Source: Phaeotremella fagi (Eukaryota; Basidiomycota; Tremellomycetes; Tremellales; Phaeotremellaceae). From it: a stretch of 64,000 nt of DNA. The notes under the pieces were generated by a model, which saw only the letters and a program-made list of their open reading frames with translations, was not told the origin of the DNA and ran no database searches. This document shows positions 52,255-64,000 of the stretch, piece after piece. The stretch is from positions 744,001 to 808,000 of the forward strand of contig BCHU01000012.1 of assembly GCA_001599715.1 (NCBI GenBank), written 5' to 3'. A program made the position numbers and the translations under genes. How positions within the stretch are numbered: the stretch's first letter is position 1; each line of letters opens with the position of its first letter.

Positions 52255-53685
52255 ATGCTACCTCTCCCAAATTCGAATCGACCGACACGTCCAAGATTTT
52301 TCCCATCCCTACCCCCAAATGCCTCCTACACAACGAATCACGGCCACCTCACCTCTTCCCATCAACTCCTAAACCATCTACGTTCCCGAACCCGTCTAAC
52401 CAACCTAGCCGTCATCCTAATCTCACTCTCTTTATCCATCTCAATCCTGTTAAACATAACCACCTATCTCTCAGATCCACCTTCAACCAAACCCACCATT
52501 AAACCATGGTTCAAACTCTCTTCATCACATCATTCGAATTCACGTATAGGATTAACTAAAATTGGATGGGAGGATTCGGCATCGTTGGAACAGATTGAAA
52601 GTGGTGTACCGTTGAGTATAGAGACTACTTTAGAAAGAGATGCTAGGATGGGGGCATTGGATCATTTGATCATGGTTCCGGGACACGCTATTTGGGTCGG
52701 TCATGATCCGAGTTTAGCAAAGTTTGATGATGATTGGGTGTTGGAGGGGATGCAGCGTGGGGGGAGTGTTAGGACTTATATCAAACATATCGAGGAGGGG
52801 GTTAACGTTTTGAAAAGTGATCATCAATCTTTATTGGTATTTTCGGGGTGGGTACTGGCTTTGATATTGGTTACTGATGGTTTAGAGGTGCAACTCGTAT
52901 CCCACCTTCACCACCTTTACCTGAAGCTTTATCTTATCATAATCTAGCGACAGCTTTACGATTACTACCATCAACACCTATAATTCTAGATGACCCACTG
53001 TCGACTTCTCCACCACCACTTCCACTCAATTTACGAGCGGCAACGGAAGAATACGCTTTGGACAGTTATGAGAATCTGTTGTTTAGTTTCGCTAGATTCA
53101 GGGAGGTCACTGGTAGATGGCCAAGTAGGGTGACAGTTGTTGGATACGGTATGAAGAGGAGGAGGTGGGTACACGGACATACACATTGGTGGAGAGTTGT
53201 TACTCAACTTTTTAGGTTCGAACAACTCCATCGGGCAGCTATCGGATTCCCATTAAGTCAATTCAAATACATCGGTATAGATGATGAAGGGGACACGACT
53301 GAACACTATGCCGGGGAAGTAAGTGATCTCAATTCCAAATGAAAAAAAAAAGAAAAACGAATATTGACATCTCATGTCACAGCTAAAATACGGTTACACA
53401 CCCTTCCTAACCTCCCCCTCAGGCTGTCACCCTCCACTCTCAATCAAAAGAAAACTCAGAAATCCATATAGCAGATATCACCCTTACCACACCTCGTGTC
53501 CTGAAATCATAGATCTACTGGAATGGTGTCCACCCCTACCCGACGAGATACAGAACGAGAACGAGAACGAGATCAGTGAAGAAGGTTCGATCTTTAGTAG
53601 TGACGACATGATTGTTTTCGAGGGTGATCTACCTTGGCGGGAGGGGGTTAAAGTTGATGCTGCTTGGGGTAGAGAACATTATTAA
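52255..53685 (+). CDS. DUF218 (YdcF-like) membrane-anchored protein
   Basis: ATG at 52255 (MLPLPNSNRPTRPRFF). A single N-terminal membrane anchor (LAVILISLSLSISILLNITT, about residues 52-71) is followed by the DUF218 core: LDHLIMVPGHAIWVG, then SLLVFSGGATR joined across a 37-nt intron (GTGGGT donor), LATALRLLPSTPIIL, LLFSFARFREVTGRWP, VTVVGYGMKRRR joined across the next intron to FEQLHRAAIGFP and FKYIGIDDEG. The end is acidic and stops at 53683-53685. The motifs PGHAIWVG, SGGAT and FEQLHR.A.GFP are those of the fungal branch of this family, which is thought to act in the secretory pathway or envelope but has no settled activity. Confidence 0.8.
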
Positions 53686-53779
53686 TGTTAATTGGGTGGT
53701 GGATTTCTTGGAAATGTCGATGGTGTTTTTTTGGATATCTATGCATTTCATCATTTATGAAATCCGTGAGGTACTAAAT

Positions 53780-55215
53780 CTAAACCCCTTCCCGTCGTTC
53801 CTCCAAAGCCGCCTTACCATCTTTACCCTCATCAAATCTGAACATAGGGAAATCCAACAACACACTCCGTTTAATCCATTCCGGTAACGGCGAATATAAA
53901 GATGGTGGGAAAGGGATAACGATAGAAGTTCGTTTAAGGTATTTCTTGTAATTCGTCCATATTTCGTTGGATTCGTTTTCGGTATGATCTTCGTTTTCAG
54001 CGGTTGGATGGGAGAGTAGATAATATTTTTTTGCGGTTGGTTTTTCTGCTGGGGGGAGACCTGAGAGGAAGAGTAGTCTTTTTGGTTTTGTTAGTGGTGG
54101 GGGTTGGGGTTTGGGGGGGACTTACAGGATTATAGTGAATAATGGAGATGTTATGGCTGCTAATTGAGCTCTTTTGGCTGAGGTGGAGATGACGCTGTGG
54201 GTCGTTGGTGAGACTGATACGACGTTATTGTGTTAGTTTCAAGTGAAAATGAACGGTGATTGGGACTCACGACATAATACCCATAGACCCCAGTGTAAGA
54301 CGATTTCACCGAAATAAGGTGGATGTCTGTATTCATCAGTATCCAGATTTGTAGTTATAGATTCAAACTGACCTGGAGAAATACCATAATCCTTTGGTAC
54401 AAGGTTGACCTTTAGGTGGATGCGAACTTTTGTGGAGATACTAAACACGTTATCAGATCAGAACGAACCCTCATCTACTTCTAATAGTATTCTAAACACA
54501 CCTTTTGGATATCACCTACAGTCTCCCAGAATAATCCAACGACAAACAAAATGATCCCAACGATATCCTCCCCAGTCCCGAATTTAGGATTCCCACCACC
54601 GAATTCAGGTGCGGAAACAGCTGGTGAATTGAGTATAACCACTGGTAGAGCTATCATATTACCTCATCAGTGTCTAACAACAATAAAAATGAATCAGAAT
54701 GAACATACAAACCACCCAAACCCATAATATCTGTCCAACCCAAAATCCAGCGAATTGAAAGAATTTACTACGCATCTCATCGAATCTAGTGTCACTTCCT
54801 GTTTTCAAGACTCTGAAAAGTAGGAAACCGGCTAATCTGGCTGCCCAGAGCATGACGAATATCGATGCTACGATGTTACGTGCGTAGAAAGCTTTTTATA
54901 TCATGAGTTCGGAGGAGGATTTGGGAAACTTACTTTGACCGGTTAGCAGGGTTATCAATGCCAGAATGAAGAAATTCGATCCTCCCTTTTGGGTGTCAGA
55001 GTTTGATTTGATTGGGATTGTTTTATGGACCTACGGTAAAACTGGCTGTTGTTAGTTTGATTGATTGATTTTGCGATCTGATATGAATTGACTCACTCTG
55101 TTATCTTGTCGAATTGGAGTGTCCAGGCTATGAAGAAACCTAAACATTGGTAGACGATTGTTATGAGTAGGGTTATTGTAAGATTGTAGGGATCTATTAT
55201 TTGATGAGGTGACAT
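53780..55215 (-). CDS. DUF1295 / steroid 5-alpha-reductase-like membrane protein
   Basis: I place the start at 55215 (MSPHQIIDPYNLTIT). The spliced product has several membrane helices: LTITLLITIVYQCLGFFIAW, FFILALITLLTG, ASIFVMLWAARLAGFLLF, and IILFVVGLFWETVGDIQK. Diagnostic pieces are FRVLKTGSDTRFDEMRS and LWYFSRHPPYFGEIVLHWGLW; the R-HP-YFGE pattern is the cofactor-binding signature of the DUF1295/ERG4-ERG24/ICMT group. It ends LEERREGV* at 53780. These proteins are integral membrane reductases or methyltransferases; the substrate cannot be told. About seven introns. Confidence 0.8.
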
Positions 55216-55882
55216 TGTGGTGGGTGAGTGATATGTTTTACAGTGTACTTTGAATGATCTTAAATGACTTATAGTCATCGTCGATGATATGTTGATCTCT
55301 TTTATTTGCAGCGGTGGTTAGTAACCGTATGACCGTAGTGACGCAATCTAGATTGTGGCAATCGATCGGATGCACTAGCTAGAGAGCCATTCTGAGTCAC
55401 GTGATGGGTTGCAGCGACTAGCTGTAACAGCTTCTTCTTCAACGTTGACATCTATCTATCTACATCCAATTAATCCCCTATAATGATTCCAAACCTAACT
55501 TCTCACCACCCAAATGTATCCTCTCAAATACTGACGTAAAATGAAACTTATTGACAAGTATGCCTCCGTTCGGTTACTTATGTTTTAAGTTGCCTTACTT
55601 TGTTGAAACACAGTGTGGTTGTTTAGTCGTTGATGCGCACAGACGAAAAGTGAATGATTAATTAACCTCTGCTCTGACGCTTAGATATCAACGCTCGGAC
55701 CACAACGCGTCAACACAACCTCTAGAGAAGATTCAACACAACACCAAAGGACCTCTAATCTTGACGACCACGACACATTTGATTCGATTTCAAAGTATAT
55801 TTTCAACTTCAACTTCTTCTTCAATCCCAACTTCTTCTTCATCTCCCATTTCACTCTTCATGTTCTCATAGATACCTCCCCA
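55216..55882. promoter_or_regulatory. Divergent promoter, DUF1295 gene / SANT-repeat gene
   Basis: 667 bp between divergent starts. The right side (55780-55880) is rich in C/T with several cttcttc runs. No repeat or RNA gene is visible. Confidence 0.4.
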
Positions 55883-58800
55883 ATGTCACTAACAGACATC
55901 CCCAAAAAATCAATCCAACCCCCCCGCTCCCCACTCTCCCAGAAGATCAATCGCTCAACCTCCTCATCAAACCTATCATCCGCATCCACTTCAACCCCCA
56001 CTTCAAGCTCAACACTCCTCCAACCAAAACCGATAAACCTAACCCACAAAAAAAACCGAAAACTCAAAGAGAAAGCTGCTGCAGAAAAAAAGGAATGGTT
56101 GAAACAACAAGAAAACGATATTTATTGGGCTGATTTCACTAACCAACCTCTCCCTATCCCACCTGAAATCAATTTTTTGCCCTATACAGCATGGGAAGCT
56201 AATGATCTGGGTGAAAGGTTTCTTATGCCTGGATCGATGTTGGGGGCTGTTGGACCTTGTCCGAGATCTGAGTCTAGTTTGTCGACTTCGACGACGAACG
56301 GTGAAGAAGGGGTTAAAAGTGTAAGTCAGCTTCACGAAGATTGACTGTGTTATTGATGGTGATCCAGGCCACTAGTTCATTGTTTCTATCACCTCTACTC
56401 ACTCATTCAACAACTCTACGTCCTAATCTCGGTGTTCCTGTTCCTCGACTAAAAACTCCTAGTCCGATTGGGTACGACCCTCACGATTACCTCTTGGATA
56501 GTCCACTTCTACAAGCGACGATTCCTAGACTAGCTCCCATCAGGGAATTCACTGCCCTCGATACGATTGGTGAATCGACGAAAGCTGGAGAAAATGGACT
56601 GACGGAGAATATTGAGACTGAGACTGTTGGTAAAAGGTGAGTCGGTAGCTCAAGACGGTGGACTGACTTTTTAGTAGAGAAGAACTCAAAGAAGCTGCTT
56701 TCGCTGATATCAGTGTTTCTCATATCAAACCTCTTATCACTGTACCCAGTCCCGATGTAACATCTCCAGAGACCTCTACTTCGGCAATCGATCCTCCCGC
56801 TCCAGCAGACACTATCGAAGAAGGTGAATCACCAAAGATCGTCGTTCCAGATACCGTCGATAAAGAGGAGGATTCTACCACTATTCCTCCTTCGTCAGCT
56901 GATGTCCCCGCTCCTGCAGACTTTAACGAAGAAGGGGAACGACCAAAATTCATTCTTGTAGATACGGTCGATAAAGGGGAGGATTCTACCGAACGCCTAG
57001 AGATTCGACCAATAGAACAGAAGGAAGAAGGTATCACTGAAAAGGATGATGTCTCGGTCGCTGAAGTCGTCAATGTTGACACAACCGACAAGGAAAAGGT
57101 TACCACTGGGAAGGATGATGTTGCGGTTGCTGAAGTCGTTAATGTCGATACTACCAACAAGGAAGGTGTTACCACTGGGAAGGATGATGTCGCGGTCGCT
57201 GAAGTCGTCAATGTTGAAGCTGCCGATAGTATACCCACTATCACTATCAGTCATCCAGAAAATATTGGTATGGAGGAGGATACAGATTTTTCCACGATCG
57301 ATACGACGAATTTAGGTTTAACTCCAACTGTCACCGATGACACTCGTCTTGATGACGTTGCGACAGACAACTCTACCAATGTCGTCAATAACTTCTTAAT
57401 CGAAAACAAATCGCCAACGCAAGAGAATTCAATTCCAACCGAGTCAATTTATAATACTCCGACTGACGAAGAACTCTTGCTATCAAAAGGTTCAGAGGAA
57501 ACGGAGGAAGGTATCATTACTTCAATCACCATTGAAAGTCCTGCCCCTCCGATCCCTACCGTTCCAACAAATGACAACACGACTTCACTTGCTTCCAACG
57601 ATCAGATTGAAAACGTCTCTCAATCGACTGAGGCTGAGAATATCGAGAAAATCCATGATAATCCGACCCCCATTGATAATGATCTCTCACCATCCAAGGA
57701 TCCAGAGGAACTAGACGAAGTCATCTCCACTACAAATTCAATTACCGTTGAAAGTCCTATCCCTCCTGTAACTGTTCCAACAGGTTCAGAGGAACTAGTC
57801 GAAGGTTTATCCATGGCTACTACTACTTCAATTATCATTGAAAGTCCGGTTGCCCCCATGACGGTTCCAACAAATGACATTACAACCTCAATCACCTCCA
57901 ACGATGAGATTCAAAGCTTTTCTCAATCAATTGAAACTGAAATTTTCACTTTTGTGCAGAAACAACAAGAGGATTCAATTCCAACCGAACCGATCAACAA
58001 TACTCCGCACATTGATGGTGATCTCTCACCTTCCAAGCGTTCAGAGGAAACAAACGCAGGTATCTCCTCTACTACTTCAATCACTATTGAAACTCCGATC
58101 CTTTTGACCGTTCCAACAAATGACACGACTTCACTTATAGTCTCTCAATCATCTGAAACCGAAGTTATCGAGTCAATCAATGATACTCTGACCCCAATTG
58201 ATGGTGACCTCTCACCATCCAAGGATTCAGAAGAAATAGACGAAGGTATCTCCTTGGCTACTACTGTTTCTCTCACCGTTGAAAGTCCCATCCCTACCGA
58301 TTCAAGAGAAGACACGACTTCACCTATCGTTTCTCAATCAACTGAAACTGAGAACGTCCCTTTAGTCCAGGAACAGGACTCAGAACCCCCAAAATCAACA
58401 CTTGACTATCCACTGGTCGACTACGATTCAGATGGATTTTCAGAAATTGATTTCATTTTGAGTCAAGAGGTTAACGGTGGTGAAGTCGAGATTGAGGCTT
58501 TACCGAGTGAGGGGGACTCGAAGAACGAGGAGTCCCAGGTCACAATACCAAAAACACCGGAAGTCGTTCCACCTATTGAACCCGAGGAATCAGAGACTAC
58601 TCTCCAAGATGAGGATCTCAAAATGGTCGAAATCGCTGATGTTTCTATTGAACCCGAAGAATTGGAGACTACTCTCCAAGATGAAGATTCCAAAATGGTT
58701 GAAACTGCAGATGTTTCAGTTATCAAATCTCAAGGTACCTACGACACACCGATTAGATCTGCTTGTGCTCGTGGTCGAACTCCATGCGAGGCTGAACTAA

Positions 58801-61800
58801 ATCTAGAAAGGTAAGAATGGAACACGAACCAAGCTAATCAACCAGACATGTAATCAACTTCGTTCCCAAAACCCCAAGGATCAGTCGTTTGATAGCTGAA
58901 TCAAATTCTGCTCCGCCACAAGGGTGGGCACCGTTGAAATCTCCTATCCTCTACAAAAGTGGTTCATATCCAGAGACGACCGATTGGATGAAAAGATGTC
59001 AAAGCTTTGACTTTGATCCTCAATCAACAAAGGCTTTCAATTTCGAAGATTTGGAAGCGGAGGGTGTGGTTTTAGAGGTCAAATCGATGGATAGATTGGT
59101 AGGTCTAGTTGCTATAGATGGGACTGATGGGTAGAAATCGACTTTTCAAGATTGGGGTATGCAAGTCGTAGTCGAACCTGTTTCTTCATCGCCTACGCCG
59201 GAATCACCGTCACCCAAGGTTGATATTCCCATTGAAAGCAATGTTGTCGAAGCAGAAGCTTCAAATCCAGGTTTAGCTCCAGAACCTTCTGGAGATGAGT
59301 CAGAAACTGAAATCACTGTTTCTGAATGTAACAAGGTTGATTTACAACAAGAACCCACCGTTACATCAAACGAAGAAAACACGATTGCTGTACCAAAACA
59401 AGCGGAACCATTGCTTTCACTCACACCCGTTATCACCCAAAAGCCAACCAGGAGATACTCAACCAGATCTCAACCTGCTGCTACTGTCCCACCCAAACAA
59501 TCTTCTCGATCATATCAACGAAAAACGTCCAAAGTGGCACTGAATCAGTCTCCGAATTCCAAACCTACACCAAATTCAAATGTGGCTGATAAAGAAACAT
59601 CGATTGCTCAACGACGTCGATCCATGGAACAATCACAGCCCGTTGTTAGAACTGTCACAATGCCAGATTTATCTGTAATGGAGAAACAATCAACTAGCCG
59701 ATCCCATCTTCGTCGTCAATCCTTGGATCAATCATCGCGTCGTCTAGATAGAATCATCACAATTTCAGACGTATCTGTACGTGGTACAACAGCACCTCCA
59801 CCAGCTCTATCTCATGAACTTCACTCGGTCTCAAAAGTCGAAGTTGAAATCGGAAACGAAAGCGAAAGAGTTTCTGTAAACGATACCTCCAGAACAGAAT
59901 ATATTGAAAATTCACTTCCATCTTTACCACCTCCTAACGAAGAGGTCTCAAATAACGATAAAATCGACCAACAAGATAGTCTAAAACGAAAACCATCGCC
60001 TGTTCCAGAGCCAGTCACTGCTGCTACAACAGCCCAACCAAAACGACGAAAAAGATCGAGCGACAATCCGGTTATTCCAGCTGAATTTCGTGGATCGGCG
60101 TTTGGTCTACGAACTTCCAAAGTTGCTGTTATTCAAAATTCAGTTTCCGCTGCCGTGAAAGGTAGACGATCATTGGGTACCCCGAAGACTGAGAAAAATG
60201 ACTTGAAAGGGAAGAAGAGAGTAGTTGATGATTTGGGTTCTGATATCGAGATTTCCGTGCCTAAAAAACGCGGACGTCCGCCTATGAACCGTGCTTTGAC
60301 GGTTCTGGAGGTGGGTACTACAGTAGTTAGTGGGCTGTGCTGATTATCAGATTGGCGAAATCAAGACGACGGGGATTGAGGCTTCTTTGATTAAGAAATC
60401 TCGAAAAAGTGCACCAGCCCTTCTAGAGGCTGGTACGATGGACACGAGTGACAGACATGAGGTCCTTGATATCGATAAGGATGAAGACGCCTTGTCCACT
60501 TCAATCGATGACATTATGATCCTTCCTCCAAAGAAAGCAAATTATTTGTGGTTACCGGCAGAAGTACGTATAAATTAGGTTGATTATCTCAATGCTGAAT
60601 TTTCGATGTAGAAGACGCATCTTCAAAACCTGTGGAAGAACATGCGACCACAATACAACACACGGGCAGAACTGCAAGAAGCAGTTGCTCAAGAACATCA
60701 GCGCAAATATTATTTCAGGACGGTATCAGCAATTGCGAGCAGGTTGGAAGAGTGAGTTTATGGTCTGGAAATTCACTGATTGTTTAAAGTTGTAAACGAG
60801 AATTTCCTTTCCAACAACCTGGTTCATTAGATCGAGGGTCACCGGGAACTTCCAAGCTCACATCTTCAGTCGTGGGTGAAAGCTCAGCTGAAACGGATTC
60901 AGTCAAGAATCCAGAATGGTCGTCAGAAGAGGTGTGTAGATAGTGAAGAGTTGAAGAACTGATTCAAATTTTAAAGATCTCTGCTCTTCGAACGATATTC
61001 CGAACACATCAAGGAAGTTTTACATCACATCTGCAATTCTTGAAAGCTTGCAAGAAGGCTATGGATGAGATTCAAGACTTTCCTAAACGAACAACAGACG
61101 AGATCAAAACTCAAATTCAGTGAGTCGAATGATACGTGATAAAGGTTGTTCATACTGAATCGTTGTTTTTAGATTCAAAAACTTTTCCGATCTTGGTCGT
61201 TGGCATACGCGTCCTGGTTCATCTGACGTTGCTGCGAATGGTGAAGAATCTCGTGGCGAAGGAGGGGATGGTGATGGTGTCATGGAAGGTCCTGCTGATG
61301 AGGAACATCGTCCTGATACTCATCAAAATGCTCAAGAAAGTAAAGACAAGGCTGGAAACTTGACGATCAGAAGAGGTAATGGTAATCCTTATACAGAAGA
61401 TGAGGTGAGCGTGAACATTTGATCTCTTTGATGTTGCCTCAAACTGACCAGATTGGTGAACAGGTCGAGCATATCAAACGCTTCTGGTTAAAGTACATGA
61501 AAGAGAACCCCGAATCATCTATGAATACAGTTTGCAAAGCTTACCTCGAGCATTCTCGAGATTCAACACATTTCCCTATCAGGGTCATTGGATCTCTTAG
61601 GACCAAGTAAGTTCTTCAAGTTGTTTTTTGTGTTGGACTTTGAGTCTGACACGATGTCAAGGGTTTCAAAGCTTTTGGCAGCAGGTTTTATTCATTATGG
61701 AGGGGGTGATGATGAAATTGGGACGGGGAATGAAGAGGTGGTTGGGATTGAGAATGAAGAGGAAAATGGAGAGGAGGGTGTGGAAGACGAAGAGGATGAG

Positions 61801-62184
61801 GATGCTGAGGGAGAGACCGATCATGAAATGGATGGAGACGATCAAGATTTCGGAGACAAAGGGAAAAGTTTTTCTAAACGCAGAGGGGGAAACATCCGGT
61901 ATACCGAGGAAGAAGTGAGTATTCATCCTGTTGATTGTGTTTTGGACATTGACATGATTCAAAAGGATAAGCACATCCAATCAATCTGGCCTAGGCTCGT
62001 TAAAAAACATGAATCAATAGCTGCAGCTGCAAAAGCTTACGCTGAAAACGGATTGAACGGAAGATTCCCTCCCAGGTCAGAACGAGCTATTTGCCAAAGG
62101 TCAGTCAGCGTTCATGACCGACGTGTTGTTCTGACATCTATCATCCTTAGAGCTGAAAAGCTTCTCTTTTCGCTGAAAAAGTAG
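55883..62184 (+). CDS. Large nuclear protein with AT-hook and four SANT/Myb-like repeats
   Basis: ATG at 55883 (MSLTDIPKKSIQPPRSPL). About 12 exons, roughly 1,880 residues. The N-terminus has a basic coiled segment (KKNRKLKEKAAAEKKEWLK). The middle (56700-58800) is acidic, Thr/Ser-rich and internally repetitive. Then a basic region with an AT-hook-like KKRGRPPMNR (near 60270). The C-terminus has four similar helical repeats, each starting with an acidic/aromatic entry: LWLPAEKTHLQNLWKNM, EWSSEEISALRTIFRTH, YTEDEVEHIKRFWLKYM and YTEEEDKHIQSIWPRLV, with a long gap helix and a RxxxSAI/RAICQ-like third helix. This is the pattern of SANT/Myb domains, here diverged. Likely DNA- or chromatin-binding and nuclear. 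I do not recognise the orthologue. All joins are GT..AG; I see no second start, so I treat it as one gene. Confidence 0.7.
57042..57224 (+). repeat. 69-bp tandem repeat in the SANT-repeat gene (2.6 copies)
   Basis: Units begin at 57042, 57111 and 57180, exactly 69 bp (23 codons) apart, with the last one partial. Each encodes KDDV-VAEVVNVDTT followed by a short variable part ending TTG. The copies differ at silent sites, so the repeat is old enough to have drifted but is kept in frame. Confidence 0.85.
58575..58718 (+). repeat. 72-bp tandem repeat in the SANT-repeat gene (2 copies)
   Basis: Units begin at 58575 and 58647, 72 bp (24 codons) apart, each reading IEPEE followed by TTLQDED then KMVE and a final ADVS. 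Few differences between the two, in frame. Upstream (57400-58400) looser repeats of about 80-90 residues (TVPTNDTTS, then DLSPSKDSEE, then ESPIPP) show the same habit on a larger scale. Confidence 0.8.
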
Positions 62185-62709
62185 ACATTCTGTGGATGTG
62201 AGGATTCGTGCATGGTACGTGCGATTTTGTTGGTGCTCGCGCTGAGTATATTTCTGTAGACCAAGACCTAGTGCACTTTCATTGTGTAAACTATCAAACA
62301 TTTTCGCTCACTGATCCATTTTCCGTCTTTTCGTTGGTGTTTAGCCACTCATTTATCATAGCTTCATGTACATACTTTCGCTTTATCGTTCAACGTTGTA
62401 TCACATCACCATTCCATTCCATTATTCGTTAGATTACAGTACGAGTACAATAGAAACATTTATGCAAATCATGTAATGCCACAGCTACAATGTGAGCCTG
62501 ACATCATAGATCTGATAATGTTAGGCACAATCTGTCTTCCAACGAAACATGAATTTTAAACATGGTCAACAGAAAACATTAAACATTTTGCCAGATTTAA
62601 CAGGAAGCTATAAACGAATAGAGGTTAGACACTAGAGGGTAGAGGAAGATCACAGCCACCAACTATTCGTCAAAATTTATCAAAAGATCCTCCTCAAACC
62701 ACCACCACC
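62185..62709. promoter_or_regulatory. Spacer with NUP155 promoter
   Basis: 525 bp between two plus-strand genes. Its left half is the 3' flank of the SANT-repeat gene, its right half the NUP155-like promoter. AT-rich with no repeat or RNA gene visible. A CAA/CCA-rich leader (ccaccaccacc) sits just before the start codon. Confidence 0.45.
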
Positions 62710-64000
62710 ATGCAATCTCAATTCCTAAATCCATCTCTCTATCCTCCACTACCGAATCAACTTCAACAATCCCAGTCTCAACCTCAGTACTTGAACCAAC
62801 CCCAACCTCAAGTACCATCTCCCTTATCAGCTCAATCGTTCCATCCAGCAACACAATATCCACATTCGAATATCAACAATCTTTTCGTTGGTGGTTCGAA
62901 TCCGAATGCTAATGCCAATAATTTCCATCAAGAGGCTTTAGCAATCTCACAAGCGCAATCACGATTACCAGCTACGTCTACGAATTATTATCAACCCCCA
63001 TCCCAAGCTTTATCTGCACAACCGATACCCAACTACCCTAATCAACTTCAACAACAACAATCCCAATGGTTGACGAGAAATAATTTCGGTTACAATTCCC
63101 AACCGCAGACTCAACTTCGTCCACAGTTGCTTGAAACTATATCTAAAGATGAGGATAAGGTTTACGGTCCACTTGGAAGAGCTAGATCAAAGATTGAAAG
63201 AAGTTTGATCGCTGATAATGAAATTTCGATGGATTTGGGTGATCTGTTGACTGTTGGAAGTGAGTTTGGTTCGAGTGCAAGACTGATCAGTATAGCCAAC
63301 GAACCTTATGCTGCTTTACCGAACCATTTTGAGCCTCTCAAAATCACCAGGTCGACTCCTTTACCTGATGCTTTGCATCAAGAGTTAAATTGTAGGTGGT
63401 GGTCTGACTTGACTGACGATAGTCAAACATCTCACGGCGAAAATGGGTTTGTTTGAAGATATAGAAAGAGCTTGGTTCACTGTTGATAATAAACTGTTCT
63501 TATGGGATTATAACGATGGGTAAGTTTTGGATGAGATTGGATCTGACTGTGCAGACGTGAATTCAATCGATACGACGAACAGGACGAGACGATTCAAGCG
63601 GTTGGTCTAGTTAAAGCTCGTAAAGGTAGGTTCATGGTGGTACACTACTAATACCAGACGTATTCGTCGACGACATTACACATGTTCTCGTCATTTCTAC
63701 ATCAACAAAGACATCTCTACTCGGTTTATCGAAAGGACCAAAAGGGGAGATCTCGTTGTATCAGACAAATTTATCGGTTGACACGGCTACTTCAATGCTG
63801 GAAGTTCGTGGAACATCGACTGGAAGAATATTCTTGTTGGGGCTGAACAAAGATCTGTATGAACTTGATTACTCGAGTAGTTCGGGTTGGTTCGGTGGTG
63901 GTACCAAGATTCAAATCCATAACAGGTCAAGTGGGGGTTTGAGCGACTGGATGCCGACTTTGTTTAGCTCAGGTAGTGAGTCAATCATAAGATCACACTA
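62710..64000 (+). CDS. NUP155: Nucleoporin NUP155/NUP170-like, 5' part (truncated at right edge)
   Basis: ATG at 62710 (MQSQFLNPSLYPPLPN). The first ~130 residues are Gln/Pro/Asn-rich and disordered. The conserved N-terminal propeller begins with YAALPNHFEPLKITRSTPLP then DALHQELN, continued across introns by MGLFEDIERAWFTVDN, LFLWDYNDG, FNRYDEQDETIQAVGLVKA, DVFVDDITHVLVIST and FLLGLNKDLYELDY. The phrase RAWFTVDNKLFLWDYN is characteristic of the inner-ring scaffold nucleoporins NUP155 (animals) and Nup157/Nup170 (yeast). These bind the nuclear membrane and anchor other pore proteins. The window ends inside the propeller, so the larger helical half is not visible. The long Gln-rich N-terminal extension is longer than in the human protein. 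Confidence 0.87.

Noticed and set aside
60344..62184. The idea that the SANT-repeat part is a separate gene from the long acidic protein
   Set aside because: The join at about 60310-60352 has a GTGGGT donor, a CTGATTA branch-like site and a CAG acceptor in frame, and there is no promoter-sized gap or new start codon between them.

Overview
The window is nuclear DNA from a basidiomycete yeast, most likely a tremellomycete (Cryptococcus/Kwoniella-like; inferred, not searched). The reasons are genes broken by many 40-70 nt introns with GTNNGT donors, CTNAC-type branch points and YAG acceptors, very short intergenic spaces, genes on both strands, and a gene set that is eukaryotic and fungal throughout. 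I saw no tRNA, rRNA, transposon, CRISPR array or operon. Because of the introns most proteins had to be assembled by eye from several reading frames, so outer coordinates are firmer than internal splice sites.

Layout. 0-8.1 kb: 3' end of an IRC20/SHPRH-like SNF2 ATPase, eIF2 gamma (GCD11), a 57-residue complex I subunit (NDUFB2 type), and the GATOR2/SEA subunit WDR59/Mtc5. 8.5-12.9 kb: an unrecognised small gene, then a tandem array of three diverged paralogues ('family A') with a leftover gene end between copies 2 and 3 and a frameshift in copy 3. 12.8-18.9 kb: a Zn2Cys6 transcription factor, an SRPBCC-fold protein and mitochondrial dihydrolipoyl dehydrogenase. 19.3-29.6 kb: a MATH-BTB protein, SLX4, an NADPH oxidase of the gp91phox class and a small membrane protein.

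29.8-38.7 kb is a gene-poor accessory island. It holds six short intronless minus-strand genes ('family B', 118-163 aa) that share a C-terminal beta-strand/Trp signature, together with repeatedly duplicated promoter and 3'-flank blocks and relics of a companion ORF. With family A it is the most unusual part of the window and has no function I recognise.

38.7-64 kb returns to conserved housekeeping and regulatory genes: a RhoGEF with DH, PH-like and Ran-binding-like parts, a KDM5/Lid2 histone demethylase, a half-size ABC exporter with bacterial-style motifs, a DUF218 membrane protein, a DUF1295 (steroid-reductase-like) membrane protein, a very long protein with an AT-hook and four SANT/Myb-like repeats, and the 5' part of the nucleoporin NUP155/NUP170 running off the right end. 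The conserved genes serve separate pathways (translation initiation, TORC1 signalling, respiration, DNA repair, chromatin, nuclear pore); nothing links them into a single pathway beyond shared divergent promoters.
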